This document shows, one piece after another, positions 15,833 to 24,360 of a stretch of DNA of 64,000 nt (the first letter of the stretch is position 1; the number at the start of each line of letters is the position of its first letter). The position numbers were made by a program, and so were the translations under genes. Source of the DNA: Mucilaginibacter sp. PAMC 26640 (GTDB lineage Bacteria > Bacteroidota > Bacteroidia > Sphingobacteriales > Sphingobacteriaceae); assembly GCA_001596135.1 (NCBI GenBank), contig CP014773.1:3596001-3660000 (forward strand), in the 5' to 3' direction. The notes under the pieces are model-generated. The model saw only the letters and a program-made list of their open reading frames with translations, ran no database searches and was not told where the DNA came from.

Positions 15833-17019
15833 TTAGTAACATCCCCGGTTCCGGCCTTAAGTTGAGCCTGATTTCGCTACTCATCGGTGGTTTTTGCATC
15901 GGCATGACAGAGTTTTTGATGATGGGCGTGTTACCAGATCTATCCAGCTCATTGAAAATTTCTATTCCATCAGCAGGTCATCTGATCTCCATTTATGCAC
16001 TTGGCGTTGTAATTGGTGCACCATCATTGGTTGGACTGACCAGCCACATGGCTCCAAAGAAAATTCTAATCATACTCATGCTGATGGTATGTGTGTTTAA
16101 TGCATTGTTCGCCCTTGCGCCAAACGTTCCATTGCTGCTGTTTACCCGCTTCCTGGCGGGCTTGCCGCACGGGGCTTATTTTGGCATTGGAGCGGTAGTT
16201 GCCACCAGGCTTGCAGAGCCTGGCCGCGAGGCCAAGTCTATCGCTGTTATGTTTGCCGGATTAACCGTAGCTAATATCATCGGTGTCCCGTTAGGGACGT
16301 ATATCGGGCATCACTTAAATTGGCGGATTTCCTTCATTTTAATTGCGGTTATAGCGCTGGTAGCGGCTGGCGCCTTAAAGCTTTGGTTGCCCGAATTAGC
16401 CGCAGGCCAGGAAAGCGATTTCAAAAAAAGCTTGGGTATATTTGCTAAACCCGGATTATGGATCATTATAGGTATTTCCGCTATAGGTACCGGGGGTATG
16501 TTTGCCTGGATTAGTTACATTGCGCCTATGATGACGGATGTTGCCGGATTTAGTGCCAATAGCATTACGCTGATCATGGTAATCGCTGGTTTGGGTATGG
16601 CTTTTGGCAACTTTGCAGGTGGGCGTTTGGCAGATCGCTTTTCACCTTTGGTCACCACCGGCGTACTGCTTTCCTTCATGATCCTGGCGTTGTTGGCAAC
16701 GGCATTATTGGCACCGTTTAAACCTGCTGCGATCGTGATGATCTTCGTTACCGGTGCAATCGGTTTTTCGGTGATAGCTCCGATGCAGATGCTAATCATG
16801 CAGGAAGCACAGGAAGCCAAAATGCTGGCTTCAGCAGTTTTACAGGCTACCTCCAATATGGGCAACGCGTTAGGCGCATTTTTAGGCGGTATTCCGATTG
16901 CGGCTGGAATGGGCTACACATCACCTGAATACGTTGGCGTAATTCTGGCATTTACAGGATTGATTTTTTGTGTGCTGCTCTTTTGGATGCGAAGGAAAAA
17001 AGAGAACAATGTTACTTAA
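15829..17019 (+). CDS. MFS transporter, DHA1/AraJ-like exporter
   Basis: This 396-residue protein has twelve predicted membrane helices. The N-terminal helix carries GMTEFLMMGVLPDLSSSL, a hallmark of the AraJ/drug:H+ antiporter-1 group, and LFTRFLAGLPHGAYFGIG fits the conserved helix 4 region. It should export a small solute or drug by proton antiport. The start overlaps the HAD stop by four bases (ATGA), which implies translational coupling, so loss of the upstream reading frame may affect its expression. The substrate is unknown. Confidence 0.88.
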   Translation: MISNIPGSGLKLSLISLLIGGFCIGMTEFLMMGVLPDLSSSLKISIPSAGHLISIYALGVVIGAPSLVGLTSHMAPKKILIILMLMVCVFNALFALAPNVPLLLFTRFLAGLPHGAYFGIGAVVATRLAEPGREAKSIAVMFAGLTVANIIGVPLGTYIGHHLNWRISFILIAVIALVAAGALKLWLPELAAGQESDFKKSLGIFAKPGLWIIIGISAIGTGGMFAWISYIAPMMTDVAGFSANSITLIMVIAGLGMAFGNFAGGRLADRFSPLVTTGVLLSFMILALLATALLAPFKPAAIVMIFVTGAIGFSVIAPMQMLIMQEAQEAKMLASAVLQATSNMGNALGAFLGGIPIAAGMGYTSPEYVGVILAFTGLIFCVLLFWMRRKKENNVT

Positions 17020-17409
17020 TACTAAGGTTCGATAGATATGATGAGAGCCTACTAAACAAATTATCCGTCTAACCGGGGCGAATCCGAAGGGGAGGGGACA
17101 TTTATACCTCCGCCTGTTCAGGTGTACTCACTTAATTGAACCACAAGACAAATATGTACGCTTGCGCATCGTTAAATACTTGACTAAGAATGACTTATTG
17201 TTAGTAGTATTATTATTTATTTGAACCGCTGGGCAATCTTAAAATTGGTATAGCTAAATACCAAACATTCCCACCCCGTTAGCAAAAACACAGAGTAAAT
17301 TACCCGTCGAATTATGGACATTTGGAGGGGCGGATTAAAGAACGCAGGGTCCTATTACGAGAGGCCCTGCGCAGACACCAAAATACCAATACCGGTTATT
17401 TTTTCTTCT
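17020..17409. other. Intergenic region after the MFS gene
   Basis: No gene is supported. AT-rich sequence occupies most of the gap, and repeat copy C lies near its right end. A GGTATAGCTAAATACC palindrome at about 17250-17265 is the only other structure noticed. Confidence 0.35.
17340..17382. repeat. Dispersed hairpin repeat, copy C (single hairpin)
   Basis: ACGCAGGGTCCTATTACGAG followed by AGGCCCTGCGCAGAC matches the second hairpin of copies A and B with two or three differences. The first hairpin is absent here. It lies between the convergent MFS and propeller genes and could work as a bidirectional terminator. Confidence 0.7.
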
Positions 17410-18498
17410 TTACCTGAAGCCCGTGACGGTTTTTCCATCATAGCGGTACACGCCATCCATGGCGCCAAACCAAATATTGCCTTTATCGTCTTCTAAAATC
17501 CCAAAGGTCATTGATTTATTTGCTATTTCGGTTACAATTGGCTTTTTACTAGTCAACGATCTTTCATCATAACGGGAAATTGCCCACGTCGGCGCATTAG
17601 CCCGGTTACCAAATGGTAGCTTGTTTAAGTCGTTGGAACTTTCTGAACTGGTCCAAATATTGCCCTTTTTATCTTCGTATACATAGCCAACAAACTTCTG
17701 GCTAAAATTGGTAAAGGTGCTGCCGTCATAGCGCCAAAGGCCATCAGCGCCACCGAGCCAGATGTTGCCTTTTTTATCTTTAATTATCGAACGGATGTTG
17801 GCAAAAGGTTTTCCGTTTTTATCGGTTATTAATTTAAATGTCGTTCCATCGTAAACACGGGCATAGCCCCTTGTCCCAAACCAGAGTTTTCCGGTTTTGT
17901 CATCAATGATCGCATTAACATCATTGTGCATCCAGCTGCTTTCCGGTAGCGTTTGTAAGTAAGCCGATCCGTGGACAGAATCTGCCATGGCTGGGGATTT
18001 GGCTATCGTCATTTTAAAATTTTGAAACGATTTCCCATCGTAACGGCTTGCACCGCTTGCGGTGCCGAACCAAATATTACCGGTTTTATCTTCATAAATA
18101 TTAGTAACCCCATCACCGGCGAGCCCCTGTTTTGTCGTGAAATTTTGAAACGATTTTCCATCGTAATAAAAAACGCCCGACCCAATGGAGCCAAACCAAA
18201 AATTGCCCTTGCTATCTTCCAAAACAGTAAAGAAGCGGGCCGAACTTACGTTACGGGTGATATTGGTAAACGATTTTCCATCGTATTTAAAAACACCTTC
18301 CCATGAAGTAATCCAGATATTGCCCTTCCTATCTTGCTTAACGGTGCGCACGATGCCGTTTGGCCCGTGAGCAATGGTTAGGTCTTTGATTGCGGGGGCT
18401 TCCTGGGTGCCACTTTTTTGTTGGGCCTGTGCCGGCAAATTAACTACTGCTGTCAGCATGATGATCAGGCTGTACAAAACATTTTTTTTATTTTTCAT
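17410..18498 (-). CDS. Secreted two-component-regulator-type beta-propeller protein
   Basis: This 362-residue protein has a signal peptide ending near QAQQ (residues 1-26). The rest is a run of Reg_prop-type repeats of the form GNIWFG-x-G-v-RYDGK-F-n-F, recurring about seven times (for example GNFWFGSIGSGVFYYDG and GNIWLGGADGLWRYDG). Such blades usually form the sensor of hybrid two-component systems, but here there is no transmembrane, kinase or DNA-binding part. It is therefore a stand-alone periplasmic or surface propeller. It is divergent from the membrane-anchored winged-helix gene across a 102-base gap, so the two may be co-regulated or work together. The ligand is unknown. Confidence 0.85.
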   Translation of the reverse strand: MKNKKNVLYSLIIMLTAVVNLPAQAQQKSGTQEAPAIKDLTIAHGPNGIVRTVKQDRKGNIWITSWEGVFKYDGKSFTNITRNVSSARFFTVLEDSKGNFWFGSIGSGVFYYDGKSFQNFTTKQGLAGDGVTNIYEDKTGNIWFGTASGASRYDGKSFQNFKMTIAKSPAMADSVHGSAYLQTLPESSWMHNDVNAIIDDKTGKLWFGTRGYARVYDGTTFKLITDKNGKPFANIRSIIKDKKGNIWLGGADGLWRYDGSTFTNFSQKFVGYVYEDKKGNIWTSSESSNDLNKLPFGNRANAPTWAISRYDERSLTSKKPIVTEIANKSMTFGILEDDKGNIWFGAMDGVYRYDGKTVTGFR

Positions 18499-18600
18499 AG
18501 CTTATCTAATTGATCCAACGAAATTACTTTGATACTTTTCGGAGCAGAGAATTTGGATTGTAAATAAAAATGTAAACTTTGTAAATAATCAATTGACAAT

Positions 18601-19491
18601 ATGTTTGATAGCCGAAATCTCCTTTATAAGAAAGGCAAGTACGTCTTTGGATTGCTAGCGCTTTTATCTGTTTCTGTATGCTGTGCAGCTTTCAGCGTAA
18701 CCGGCAATGACGAATTTGCTGTAGCCAGGAGGGAAGTATTGCTGCGGAGGATAGGAGACGAAGTACTCCGGCAATCGGGCGACCATACTTCAAGGGTACT
18801 TCCGGTAAAGAAGATCGCCGAAAATGAATACCAGATCAGCTTCGAAAAGCAGCTTACCTTTATGCCGGATTCCCTGGTGAATACTACCCGGCGTTTGTTG
18901 GCGAATGACCCGCTTGCAGGCGATTACATTGTCAACGTGCTGAAATGTGGCAACCCTGATGTAGCTTATGGCTATGCTTTATCAAAAAATATAAAAAATG
19001 ATATTGTGCCCTGCAAAGGCAGGAAGCAACCCAGAGCCTGTTATCTCATCGATATTAAGTTCAAAGCTACCGGCATCAACAAAGTAAACAGTGGATACCT
19101 GCTGGGCAGCCTGTCGTTTTTGGCATTGGTTGGCTTTGTTTTCTTTCGATCGGCGAAACCCGTAAAAGCATCGCCTCTAGCGCAGGATACCGGCATGTTA
19201 AGTTTTGGTGGGGTATTATTTGATGTACAGCACCGGAAGCTGGTTTTAAACGGAGAGACTATAGAGCTGACCGGTACCGAAACACGGATATTGAAGATAT
19301 TGGCATTGTCGCCCAATGAAACGATAGAAAGAAGCAGGCTGCAAAAAGAGATCTGGGAAGATGAAGGTGTTATTGTGGGGCGCAGCCTGGACATGTTCAT
19401 ATCCAAATTGCGGAAAAAATTGGAAGTTGATGAGAATAGCAACATCGTTGTTGTGCGCGGCAAGGGGTATAGGTTGGAGGTGAATGCTTAA
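18601..19491 (+). CDS. Membrane-anchored winged-helix transcriptional regulator (ToxR-like topology)
   Basis: This 296-residue protein has an N-terminal hydrophobic segment (about 14-33), a predicted periplasmic region with four Cys (about 35-160), a second hydrophobic helix SGYLLGSLSFLALVGFVFF (about 160-180) and a C-terminal OmpR/PhoB-type winged helix (about 200-296: ELTGTETRILKILALSPNET, RSRLQKEIW, SLDMFISKLRKKLE, VRGKGYRLEV). The DNA-binding domain would be cytoplasmic and tethered, so signal may pass directly through the membrane without phosphotransfer. No receiver domain is present. The divergent propeller gene is the obvious candidate partner or target. Confidence 0.82.
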   Translation: MFDSRNLLYKKGKYVFGLLALLSVSVCCAAFSVTGNDEFAVARREVLLRRIGDEVLRQSGDHTSRVLPVKKIAENEYQISFEKQLTFMPDSLVNTTRRLLANDPLAGDYIVNVLKCGNPDVAYGYALSKNIKNDIVPCKGRKQPRACYLIDIKFKATGINKVNSGYLLGSLSFLALVGFVFFRSAKPVKASPLAQDTGMLSFGGVLFDVQHRKLVLNGETIELTGTETRILKILALSPNETIERSRLQKEIWEDEGVIVGRSLDMFISKLRKKLEVDENSNIVVVRGKGYRLEVNA

Positions 19492-19567
19492 GAAGAATTA
19501 CTGCTATTTTAAAGGTTCTTTAAAAAGATCTTGTAGTATACCTCGTGTTGTTCCAAATATATCTTCG

Positions 19568-19595
19568 CCCGGTCAAGTGTGAACACTTGACCGGG
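19568..19595. terminator. Bidirectional terminator-like palindrome
   Basis: CCCGGTCAAGTGT and ACACTTGACCGGG are perfectly complementary around GA. The 13-bp stem lies between the converging winged-helix and symporter genes. Confidence 0.65.
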
Positions 19596-19616
19596 AAACA
19601 AGGTAGGCGTGTACGC

Positions 19617-20840
19617 CTAAGCTGCCTCATCCACCAACTTGCCTTCCGCAAACCGGTTGATCATCATGGCAGCTACCGTATCGCCCGTGGAATTTAAAAG
19701 CGTAGCGATCGGATCGATCAGCGTGCCGATAATGATAGCGGGAGGGAGGGCCTCGGGAGGGAAGCCATAAGCCGAGATAAACAGCAACTCGCCAATATAG
19801 CCGCCGTTGGGGATTCCGCCTTCAACCATGCTCACCAAAACCGTCATTCCCAAAGCCAGCAAAATCATCTGCGGACTATCGAAACCCTTCCCGAACATCG
19901 TAAATACCACGGCCATTTTTAAAATGGACGAAATGCTGGAGCCATCCTTATGCAGCGTGCCGCCGAGCGGGATTGTAACCCCGGCAATCACATCGCTAAT
20001 GCCCATTTTTTTGGCGGCATCTAAATTAGCCGGTATGGTGGCAATGCTGCTGCAGGTGGCTACCGCGGTAGCCGAGGGAATGATATTGTTTTTCCAGTAC
20101 CGTTTGATGCCACCTACACCGCCGGCAATAAAGGCGTAAAGACTATAAAATACGGCATATAAAAACAGGCTCACCCCGTAGCCGATACCCAGTGTGTGCG
20201 CATAAGTGCCAAATAAACTAGGGCCGAAGACAGCCACCTGGTAGGCAAAATAGGCGCCAAGCCCAACTGGCCCGGCTTTCATGATAATGATAAACACCTG
20301 TTTAAAAACCTCGTTCCCGGAGTTTAAAAAGCCAGTAAACGCTTTGCCTTTGTCGCCCGAGCGGAGTGCGCCGAAGCCCACCAAAATAGCAAAGATGATC
20401 ATGGCCAGCATGTTTTTGCGGGAGAGGAGGTTGTAAAATTCGCTGGTGGTGAAGAGCTGAGTTACGGCATCGCCGGTAAGTTTTTTGCCAGCCTCGGTAA
20501 CGGTGCCGCCCACTGCTTTCACCGTGCTGTTATCCAGCGGGAAGATCCACAGGGCTACTATGGTGAGGATGGCAGCTACGATAATGGTACCCAGGAAAAC
20601 AGCAGCCATGATGCCCATTATCCTGCTGAGCTTTTGCGTGCCCTGCAAATTGGCAATGGCTGATGAGATGGCGAAGAACACCAATGGAATTACGGCGACA
20701 AACAGCAGATTGAGAAATATATCGCCGATGGGTTTTAATATTTCTGCTTTGTCGCCCAGTATCACCCCGACTATGCTCCCGATGATAATACCTGTGAGCA
20801 GCCAAATTATCCCGCTGTAATTTTTAAACCAATTATTCAT
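19617..20840 (-). CDS. Dicarboxylate/amino acid:cation symporter (DAACS family)
   Basis: This 407-residue polytopic protein is of the GltP/DctA type, importing C4-dicarboxylates or glutamate/aspartate with Na+ or H+. Visible family motifs are FLNLLFVAVIPLVFFAISSA, the serine-rich hairpin TAVATCSSIATIPANLD, the IPLGGTLHKDGSS signature and the C-terminal NSTGDTVAAMMINRF segment with the Asn and Asp that bind substrate. It has eight or more membrane helices. It is monocistronic. Its upstream side borders the palindromic repeat array. Exact substrate cannot be read from sequence. Confidence 0.92.
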   Translation of the reverse strand: MNNWFKNYSGIIWLLTGIIIGSIVGVILGDKAEILKPIGDIFLNLLFVAVIPLVFFAISSAIANLQGTQKLSRIMGIMAAVFLGTIIVAAILTIVALWIFPLDNSTVKAVGGTVTEAGKKLTGDAVTQLFTTSEFYNLLSRKNMLAMIIFAILVGFGALRSGDKGKAFTGFLNSGNEVFKQVFIIIMKAGPVGLGAYFAYQVAVFGPSLFGTYAHTLGIGYGVSLFLYAVFYSLYAFIAGGVGGIKRYWKNNIIPSATAVATCSSIATIPANLDAAKKMGISDVIAGVTIPLGGTLHKDGSSISSILKMAVVFTMFGKGFDSPQMILLALGMTVLVSMVEGGIPNGGYIGELLFISAYGFPPEALPPAIIIGTLIDPIATLLNSTGDTVAAMMINRFAEGKLVDEAA

Positions 20841-20904
20841 ACGCTGCGCTGATGTAAATGCTATCCGTGAAAGTAAAAATTTTATCGGACTAAACGAGCA
20901 ACCT

Positions 20905-21300
20905 GCCGTCGTGCTGAATTTATTTCAGCATCTCACTCACAAGGTAGCCGCATGGTGTTGAATTATCCTTCACCCCGCCGTCGTGCTGAATTTATTTCAG
21001 CATCTCACGCGTAAGGTAGCCGCATGGTGTGAATTGTCCTTCAACCAGCCGTCGTGCTGAATTTATTTCAGCATTTCACGCGCTAAGTCTTGAACTGTGC
21101 CGGGAGATCCCGAAACCAATTCTGGACGACGAAGCTCACACCCCGCCGTCGTGCTGAATTTATTTCAGCATCTCACGCGCAAGGTAGCCGCTTGGTGTTG
21201 AATGGTCCTCACACCCCGCCGTCGTGCTGAATTTATTTCAGCATCTCACGCGCTAAGTCTTGAACTGTGCCGGGAGATCCTGAAACCAATTCTGGACGAC
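20905..21300. repeat. Tandem array of palindromic intergenic repeats (five units)
   Basis: Units start at about 20905, 20977, 21048, 21145 and 21218, each opening with GCCGTCGTGCTGAATTTATT and TCAGCATCTCAC. Units 1, 2 and 4 are about 72 bases and continue AAGGTAGCCGCATGGTGTTG. Units 3 and 5 instead continue CGCTAAGTCTTGAACTGTGC and end with GAGATCCTGAAACCAATTCT-GGACGAC, an imperfect inverted copy (about 22 of 27 bases) of the unit start. The array fills the 580-base gap between the symporter and the nitroreductase. It resembles REP/BIME-type elements rather than CRISPR. Confidence 0.85.
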
Positions 21301-21420
21301 TATCCTCAACCCTTGCGAGCCGAGGCTGCGCCAAATTTCCGCACCATTTTTCAACCCGTGGGCCCTTATCAAAATCTATTTCCCTATTTTTGCCAGTCTC
21401 AACGAACACAATCAATCATT

Positions 21421-21999
21421 ATGGATAATACTTTTTCTGCAGTCGCTAATAACATCAAGGCCCGCCGTACCATTAAACCGTCAACCATGAACGGTAATAA
21501 GATCCCAAATAGCCATGTAGCTTCTATTTTGGAGCTGGCCGACTGGGCGCCAAATCATGGTAATACCGAGCCATGGCGCTTTATCGTTTTTGAAGAGCCT
21601 TTGCAATACTGCGCGCAACATGCCGAAATTTACAAAGCCGGCACTACCGAAGAAACTTTTAATGCCACTACGTTTGCTAATTTAAGTAGTCAGGGTAACA
21701 ACACCTCACACGTAGTAATTGCTTACCAAAAACGTGGCGACCTGCCAAAGATCCCGCAGTTTGAAGAAATTATTGCAGCATCATGCGCCGTACAAAATAT
21801 GTTGCTGGGTGCTACCGCGCTTAACATCGGCGCTTTCTGGAGCACCGGCGGTATGGCACTTAAACCTGCTTTCGCGGAACATTTTGGCTTAGGTGCTGAT
21901 GATAGCGTTTTAGGCGTAATTTATTTGGGCTACACCGAAACACAGCCAGTTGGCGTACGCAAAACGCCGATAGAGGAGAAGATCGTTTGGAATAAATAA
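21421..21999 (+). CDS. Nitroreductase family protein
   Basis: The ATG at 21421 gives 192 residues starting MDNTFSAVANNIKARRTIKP. A longer frame reaches back into the repeat array and is rejected. The family signatures are the N-terminal RRTIK, the FMN-binding ELADWAPNHGNTEPWRF, and AASCAVQNMLLGATALNIGAFWSTGG followed by LGVIYLGYTE. It should be a cytoplasmic FMN-dependent NAD(P)H oxidoreductase of the compact YdjA-like type. The physiological substrate is unknown. A terminator-like hairpin follows 26 bases after the stop. Confidence 0.9.
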   Translation: MDNTFSAVANNIKARRTIKPSTMNGNKIPNSHVASILELADWAPNHGNTEPWRFIVFEEPLQYCAQHAEIYKAGTTEETFNATTFANLSSQGNNTSHVVIAYQKRGDLPKIPQFEEIIAASCAVQNMLLGATALNIGAFWSTGGMALKPAFAEHFGLGADDSVLGVIYLGYTETQPVGVRKTPIEEKIVWNK

Positions 22000-22025
22000 T
22001 TTAATCCCTCATAAATTTTCTTCAA

Positions 22026-22060
22026 TCGTCCCGTGCTATCGATCAGATGGCCCGGGACGA
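22026..22060 (+). terminator. Terminator-like hairpin after the nitroreductase
   Basis: TCGTCCCG and CGGGACGA pair around a roughly 19-base loop and are followed by TTTGG. The stem is short and the T-run weak, so efficiency is uncertain. Confidence 0.5.
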
Positions 22061-22139
22061 TTTGGTTAACTAATAATAAACCAAGTGTCGTCAGACTACT
22101 TAATTATATTGATGTGACAATATAAATCACCATATTACG

Positions 22140-22147
22140 TATATTTG
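22140..22147 (+). promoter_or_regulatory. Putative Bacteroidota -7 box (TATATTTG)
   Basis: This is an exact match to the TAnnTTTG consensus, 86 bases before the L,D-transpeptidase start. No clear TTTG -33 box is at the expected spacing. Confidence 0.3.
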
Positions 22148-22233
22148 TTGTTGTAAACATTAGTTAATTAACACCAATTAATATTTGCAAACCTGATTGA
22201 TTAAATTATTTACTGGATTAAACCGAACAATTT

Positions 22234-23040
22234 ATGAGAAAACACTTGTGGTGGACTATCGGCGTTTTAATGTTATTTTCCATAACTATTATTAGTTGGA
22301 AAGCCGAACATGCTATCAATTCAAACAAAATCGTTAAGAATACTTCATTAAATGCAAATGGATATTTTGCGCAATACGTAAACGATTTATACCAAGCCGC
22401 AAATTTACAGCAGACTGGTATGGATGTCACCGTGTTGCAGAAAGCCGTAACCGGATATTTCAACCTGAAATTAACCAACAGGCTTGCAGGTAACAGCAGT
22501 GTAATTACTGTTGTCGATTTTAACAAATCCAGCCGGGAAAAACGGATGTGGATCATTGATGTAATGAGCAAGACGCTATTGTTAAACACTTGGGTTGCCC
22601 ACGGACAAGGCAGTGGCGATGATATGGCTACCAATTTTTCAAATAATAACGAATCGCACCAAAGCAGTTTAGGTTTTTACCTTACTGATGATGTTTACTT
22701 CGGAAAGCACGGTCGTTCGTTACGTTTGGAAGGCTTGGATGCGGGCATTAATAGTGCAGCGAAGGCGCGTGGTATTGTGATCCATGCTGCAGACTATGTT
22801 TGCCAAAATACTATAAACCAGATCGGTCGTTTAGGCCGTAGCTTTGGCTGCCCTGCGGTTAGTCCGGAAGTGTCTGATATGGTGATTAACACGATTAAAG
22901 GCCGTTCAATGTTATTTATCAATGGTAACAACCGCAATTACACATCTAAATTATTGGATGAAACTGCACCTGATCATTACCTGATGCCTGTTGTTGCAGA
23001 CACTGCAAACAAAAGCATTGCTACGTTGGCTAAACTTTAG
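22234..23040 (+). CDS. Murein L,D-transpeptidase catalytic domain protein
   Basis: This 268-residue protein has an N-terminal membrane anchor or signal (LWWTIGVLMLFSITIISW). The catalytic region carries VIHAADYVC and GRLGRSFGCPAVSPEV, giving the His, and the Cys near residue 206, of the SxGCPA-type L,D-transpeptidase fold. Upstream AHGQGSGDDMATNFSNNNES is also typical of this subfamily. It should act in the periplasm on peptidoglycan stem peptides, forming 3-3 crosslinks or attaching proteins. It is monocistronic with a strong terminator. Confidence 0.9.
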   Translation: MRKHLWWTIGVLMLFSITIISWKAEHAINSNKIVKNTSLNANGYFAQYVNDLYQAANLQQTGMDVTVLQKAVTGYFNLKLTNRLAGNSSVITVVDFNKSSREKRMWIIDVMSKTLLLNTWVAHGQGSGDDMATNFSNNNESHQSSLGFYLTDDVYFGKHGRSLRLEGLDAGINSAAKARGIVIHAADYVCQNTINQIGRLGRSFGCPAVSPEVSDMVINTIKGRSMLFINGNNRNYTSKLLDETAPDHYLMPVVADTANKSIATLAKL

Positions 23041-23093
23041 TCACGGGAAATTTGCAGCCTCTTTCAATTAGTAAGGTTTTATAAAAATATAAG

Positions 23094-23128
23094 GGCCGCT
23101 TCATTTACATATGAAGCGGCCTTTTTTT
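23094..23128 (+). terminator. Rho-independent terminator
   Basis: GGCCGCTTCAT and ATGAAGCGGCC form an 11-bp stem around TTACAT and are followed by seven T. It ends the L,D-transpeptidase transcript. Confidence 0.88.
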
Positions 23129-23240
23129 ATGGCGTAATATGAAGGTGATTTTATTCTTGATTTACTTTTTTGCGATGCCGAGAAGTTTGGCTCATGATGC
23201 CGCCGCTTGGATTGGCCATTCGGCTTTAGACCGCTAATAA

Positions 23241-24113
23241 TTAATGCCTCGCTCTTTTCTTCAGCACCCCGCCGGCGGCTTCTTTGATCGTACTGGTGAA
23301 AATAAACGCTTTTGGGTCTATATCGTGAACCAGGTTACGCAGTCGGCGAACTTCTAAACGGGTGATCACGGTAAATACGATATCCACCGGCTGGCTGATA
23401 TCAAAGCTTTCCCGCAGGAAACCACGCTCGCCTTTGTAAACGGTGATACCGCGGCCCAGCTCCATTACCAGGCGTTCTTTCACCAGCTCGCTTTGTGCGG
23501 AGATGATGGTTACCCCGGTGTATTCTTCCAGTCCTTCAATTACAAAACTAATCGTTTTCGATGCGGTATAATAAGTCATGATAGAGTACAGGGCCGTTGG
23601 CAGGCCGAGTTCAAAGGCAGCAATCAGGAAAATAATGATATTGATGCCGAGGATGATCTCACTGATGGTGAAGCTGATCCGTTTGCCGGTATATAAGGCC
23701 AAAACCTCGATACCATCCAGCGCGCAGCCCCCGCGTATAGCCAGCCCGACACCTATCCCCATAAACACACCGCCGAAGATGGACACCAGTAATTTGTCGG
23801 AAGTGATCTTATCCGGGTAATGTACAAACTGCAGGCAAAGGCCAAGTAGAATGATAGCTGCTAAAGTTTTGACTGCGAATGTTTTATTTACCTGGAAGGC
23901 TCCCATGATAATAAATGGGATGTTGACCAAAACAATCACAAGGGCAATATTAACATGATACAGCTCGTGGATCAGTAACGACATACCCGTTACCCCGCCA
24001 TCAAAGAACGCGTTTGGGATAAGGAAACTTTTAAGTGCGAACCCGCAGAAAAGGATGCCGGCCAGGGTATAGCCGATATCGGTTGCCCAATGCATTATAT
24101 TAGTGCTTTTCAT
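23241..24113 (-). CDS. YitT family membrane protein (DUF161 plus DUF2179)
   Basis: This 290-residue protein has five or six membrane helices in the first 190 residues (AGILFCGFALKSFLIPNAFF, then FDGGVTGMSLLI and VFMGIGVGLAIRGGCALDGIE). The GG-rich loops match the DUF161 repeats. Residues about 205-285 (EYTGVTIISAQSELVKERLV, ITVYKGERGF, FTVITRLEVRRLRNLVHDID) are the cytoplasmic DUF2179 domain. The family is widespread and its transport substrate is not established. The gene is convergent with the L,D-transpeptidase and divergent from the sensor kinase. Confidence 0.9.
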   Translation of the reverse strand: MKSTNIMHWATDIGYTLAGILFCGFALKSFLIPNAFFDGGVTGMSLLIHELYHVNIALVIVLVNIPFIIMGAFQVNKTFAVKTLAAIILLGLCLQFVHYPDKITSDKLLVSIFGGVFMGIGVGLAIRGGCALDGIEVLALYTGKRISFTISEIILGINIIIFLIAAFELGLPTALYSIMTYYTASKTISFVIEGLEEYTGVTIISAQSELVKERLVMELGRGITVYKGERGFLRESFDISQPVDIVFTVITRLEVRRLRNLVHDIDPKAFIFTSTIKEAAGGVLKKRARH

Positions 24114-24360
24114 TCAGTATGCTGATTTACAGGAACGTTTAATGTACCATGCAAGGCGTTTAGTAATCCGGTTGATAATGTACAGCTAAACGCCTTTTAA
24201 TGGCGAATATATTAAATGTTTGCCTCTTTGCGTCTGCCGAACTGTAGTTTTAAAGAGCCGAAAAAAATTAATCGTTCTATCATTTAATTAAATCCGCGCT
24301 ATTTGATATTTCGCTTATTAATTAGTTAATTAAACAATTAATTCAACCGATTTCTTGCAC

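Noticed and set aside
20905..21300. CRISPR-like appearance of the repeat array
   Set aside because: The repeats are palindromic, unit length alternates, the intervening sequences are themselves repeated rather than unique, and no cas genes are nearby.
21202..21420. A 73-codon N-terminal extension of the nitroreductase
   Set aside because: It is translated from the repeat array and adds no recognised domain; the ATG at 21421 starts at the family's usual first residues.
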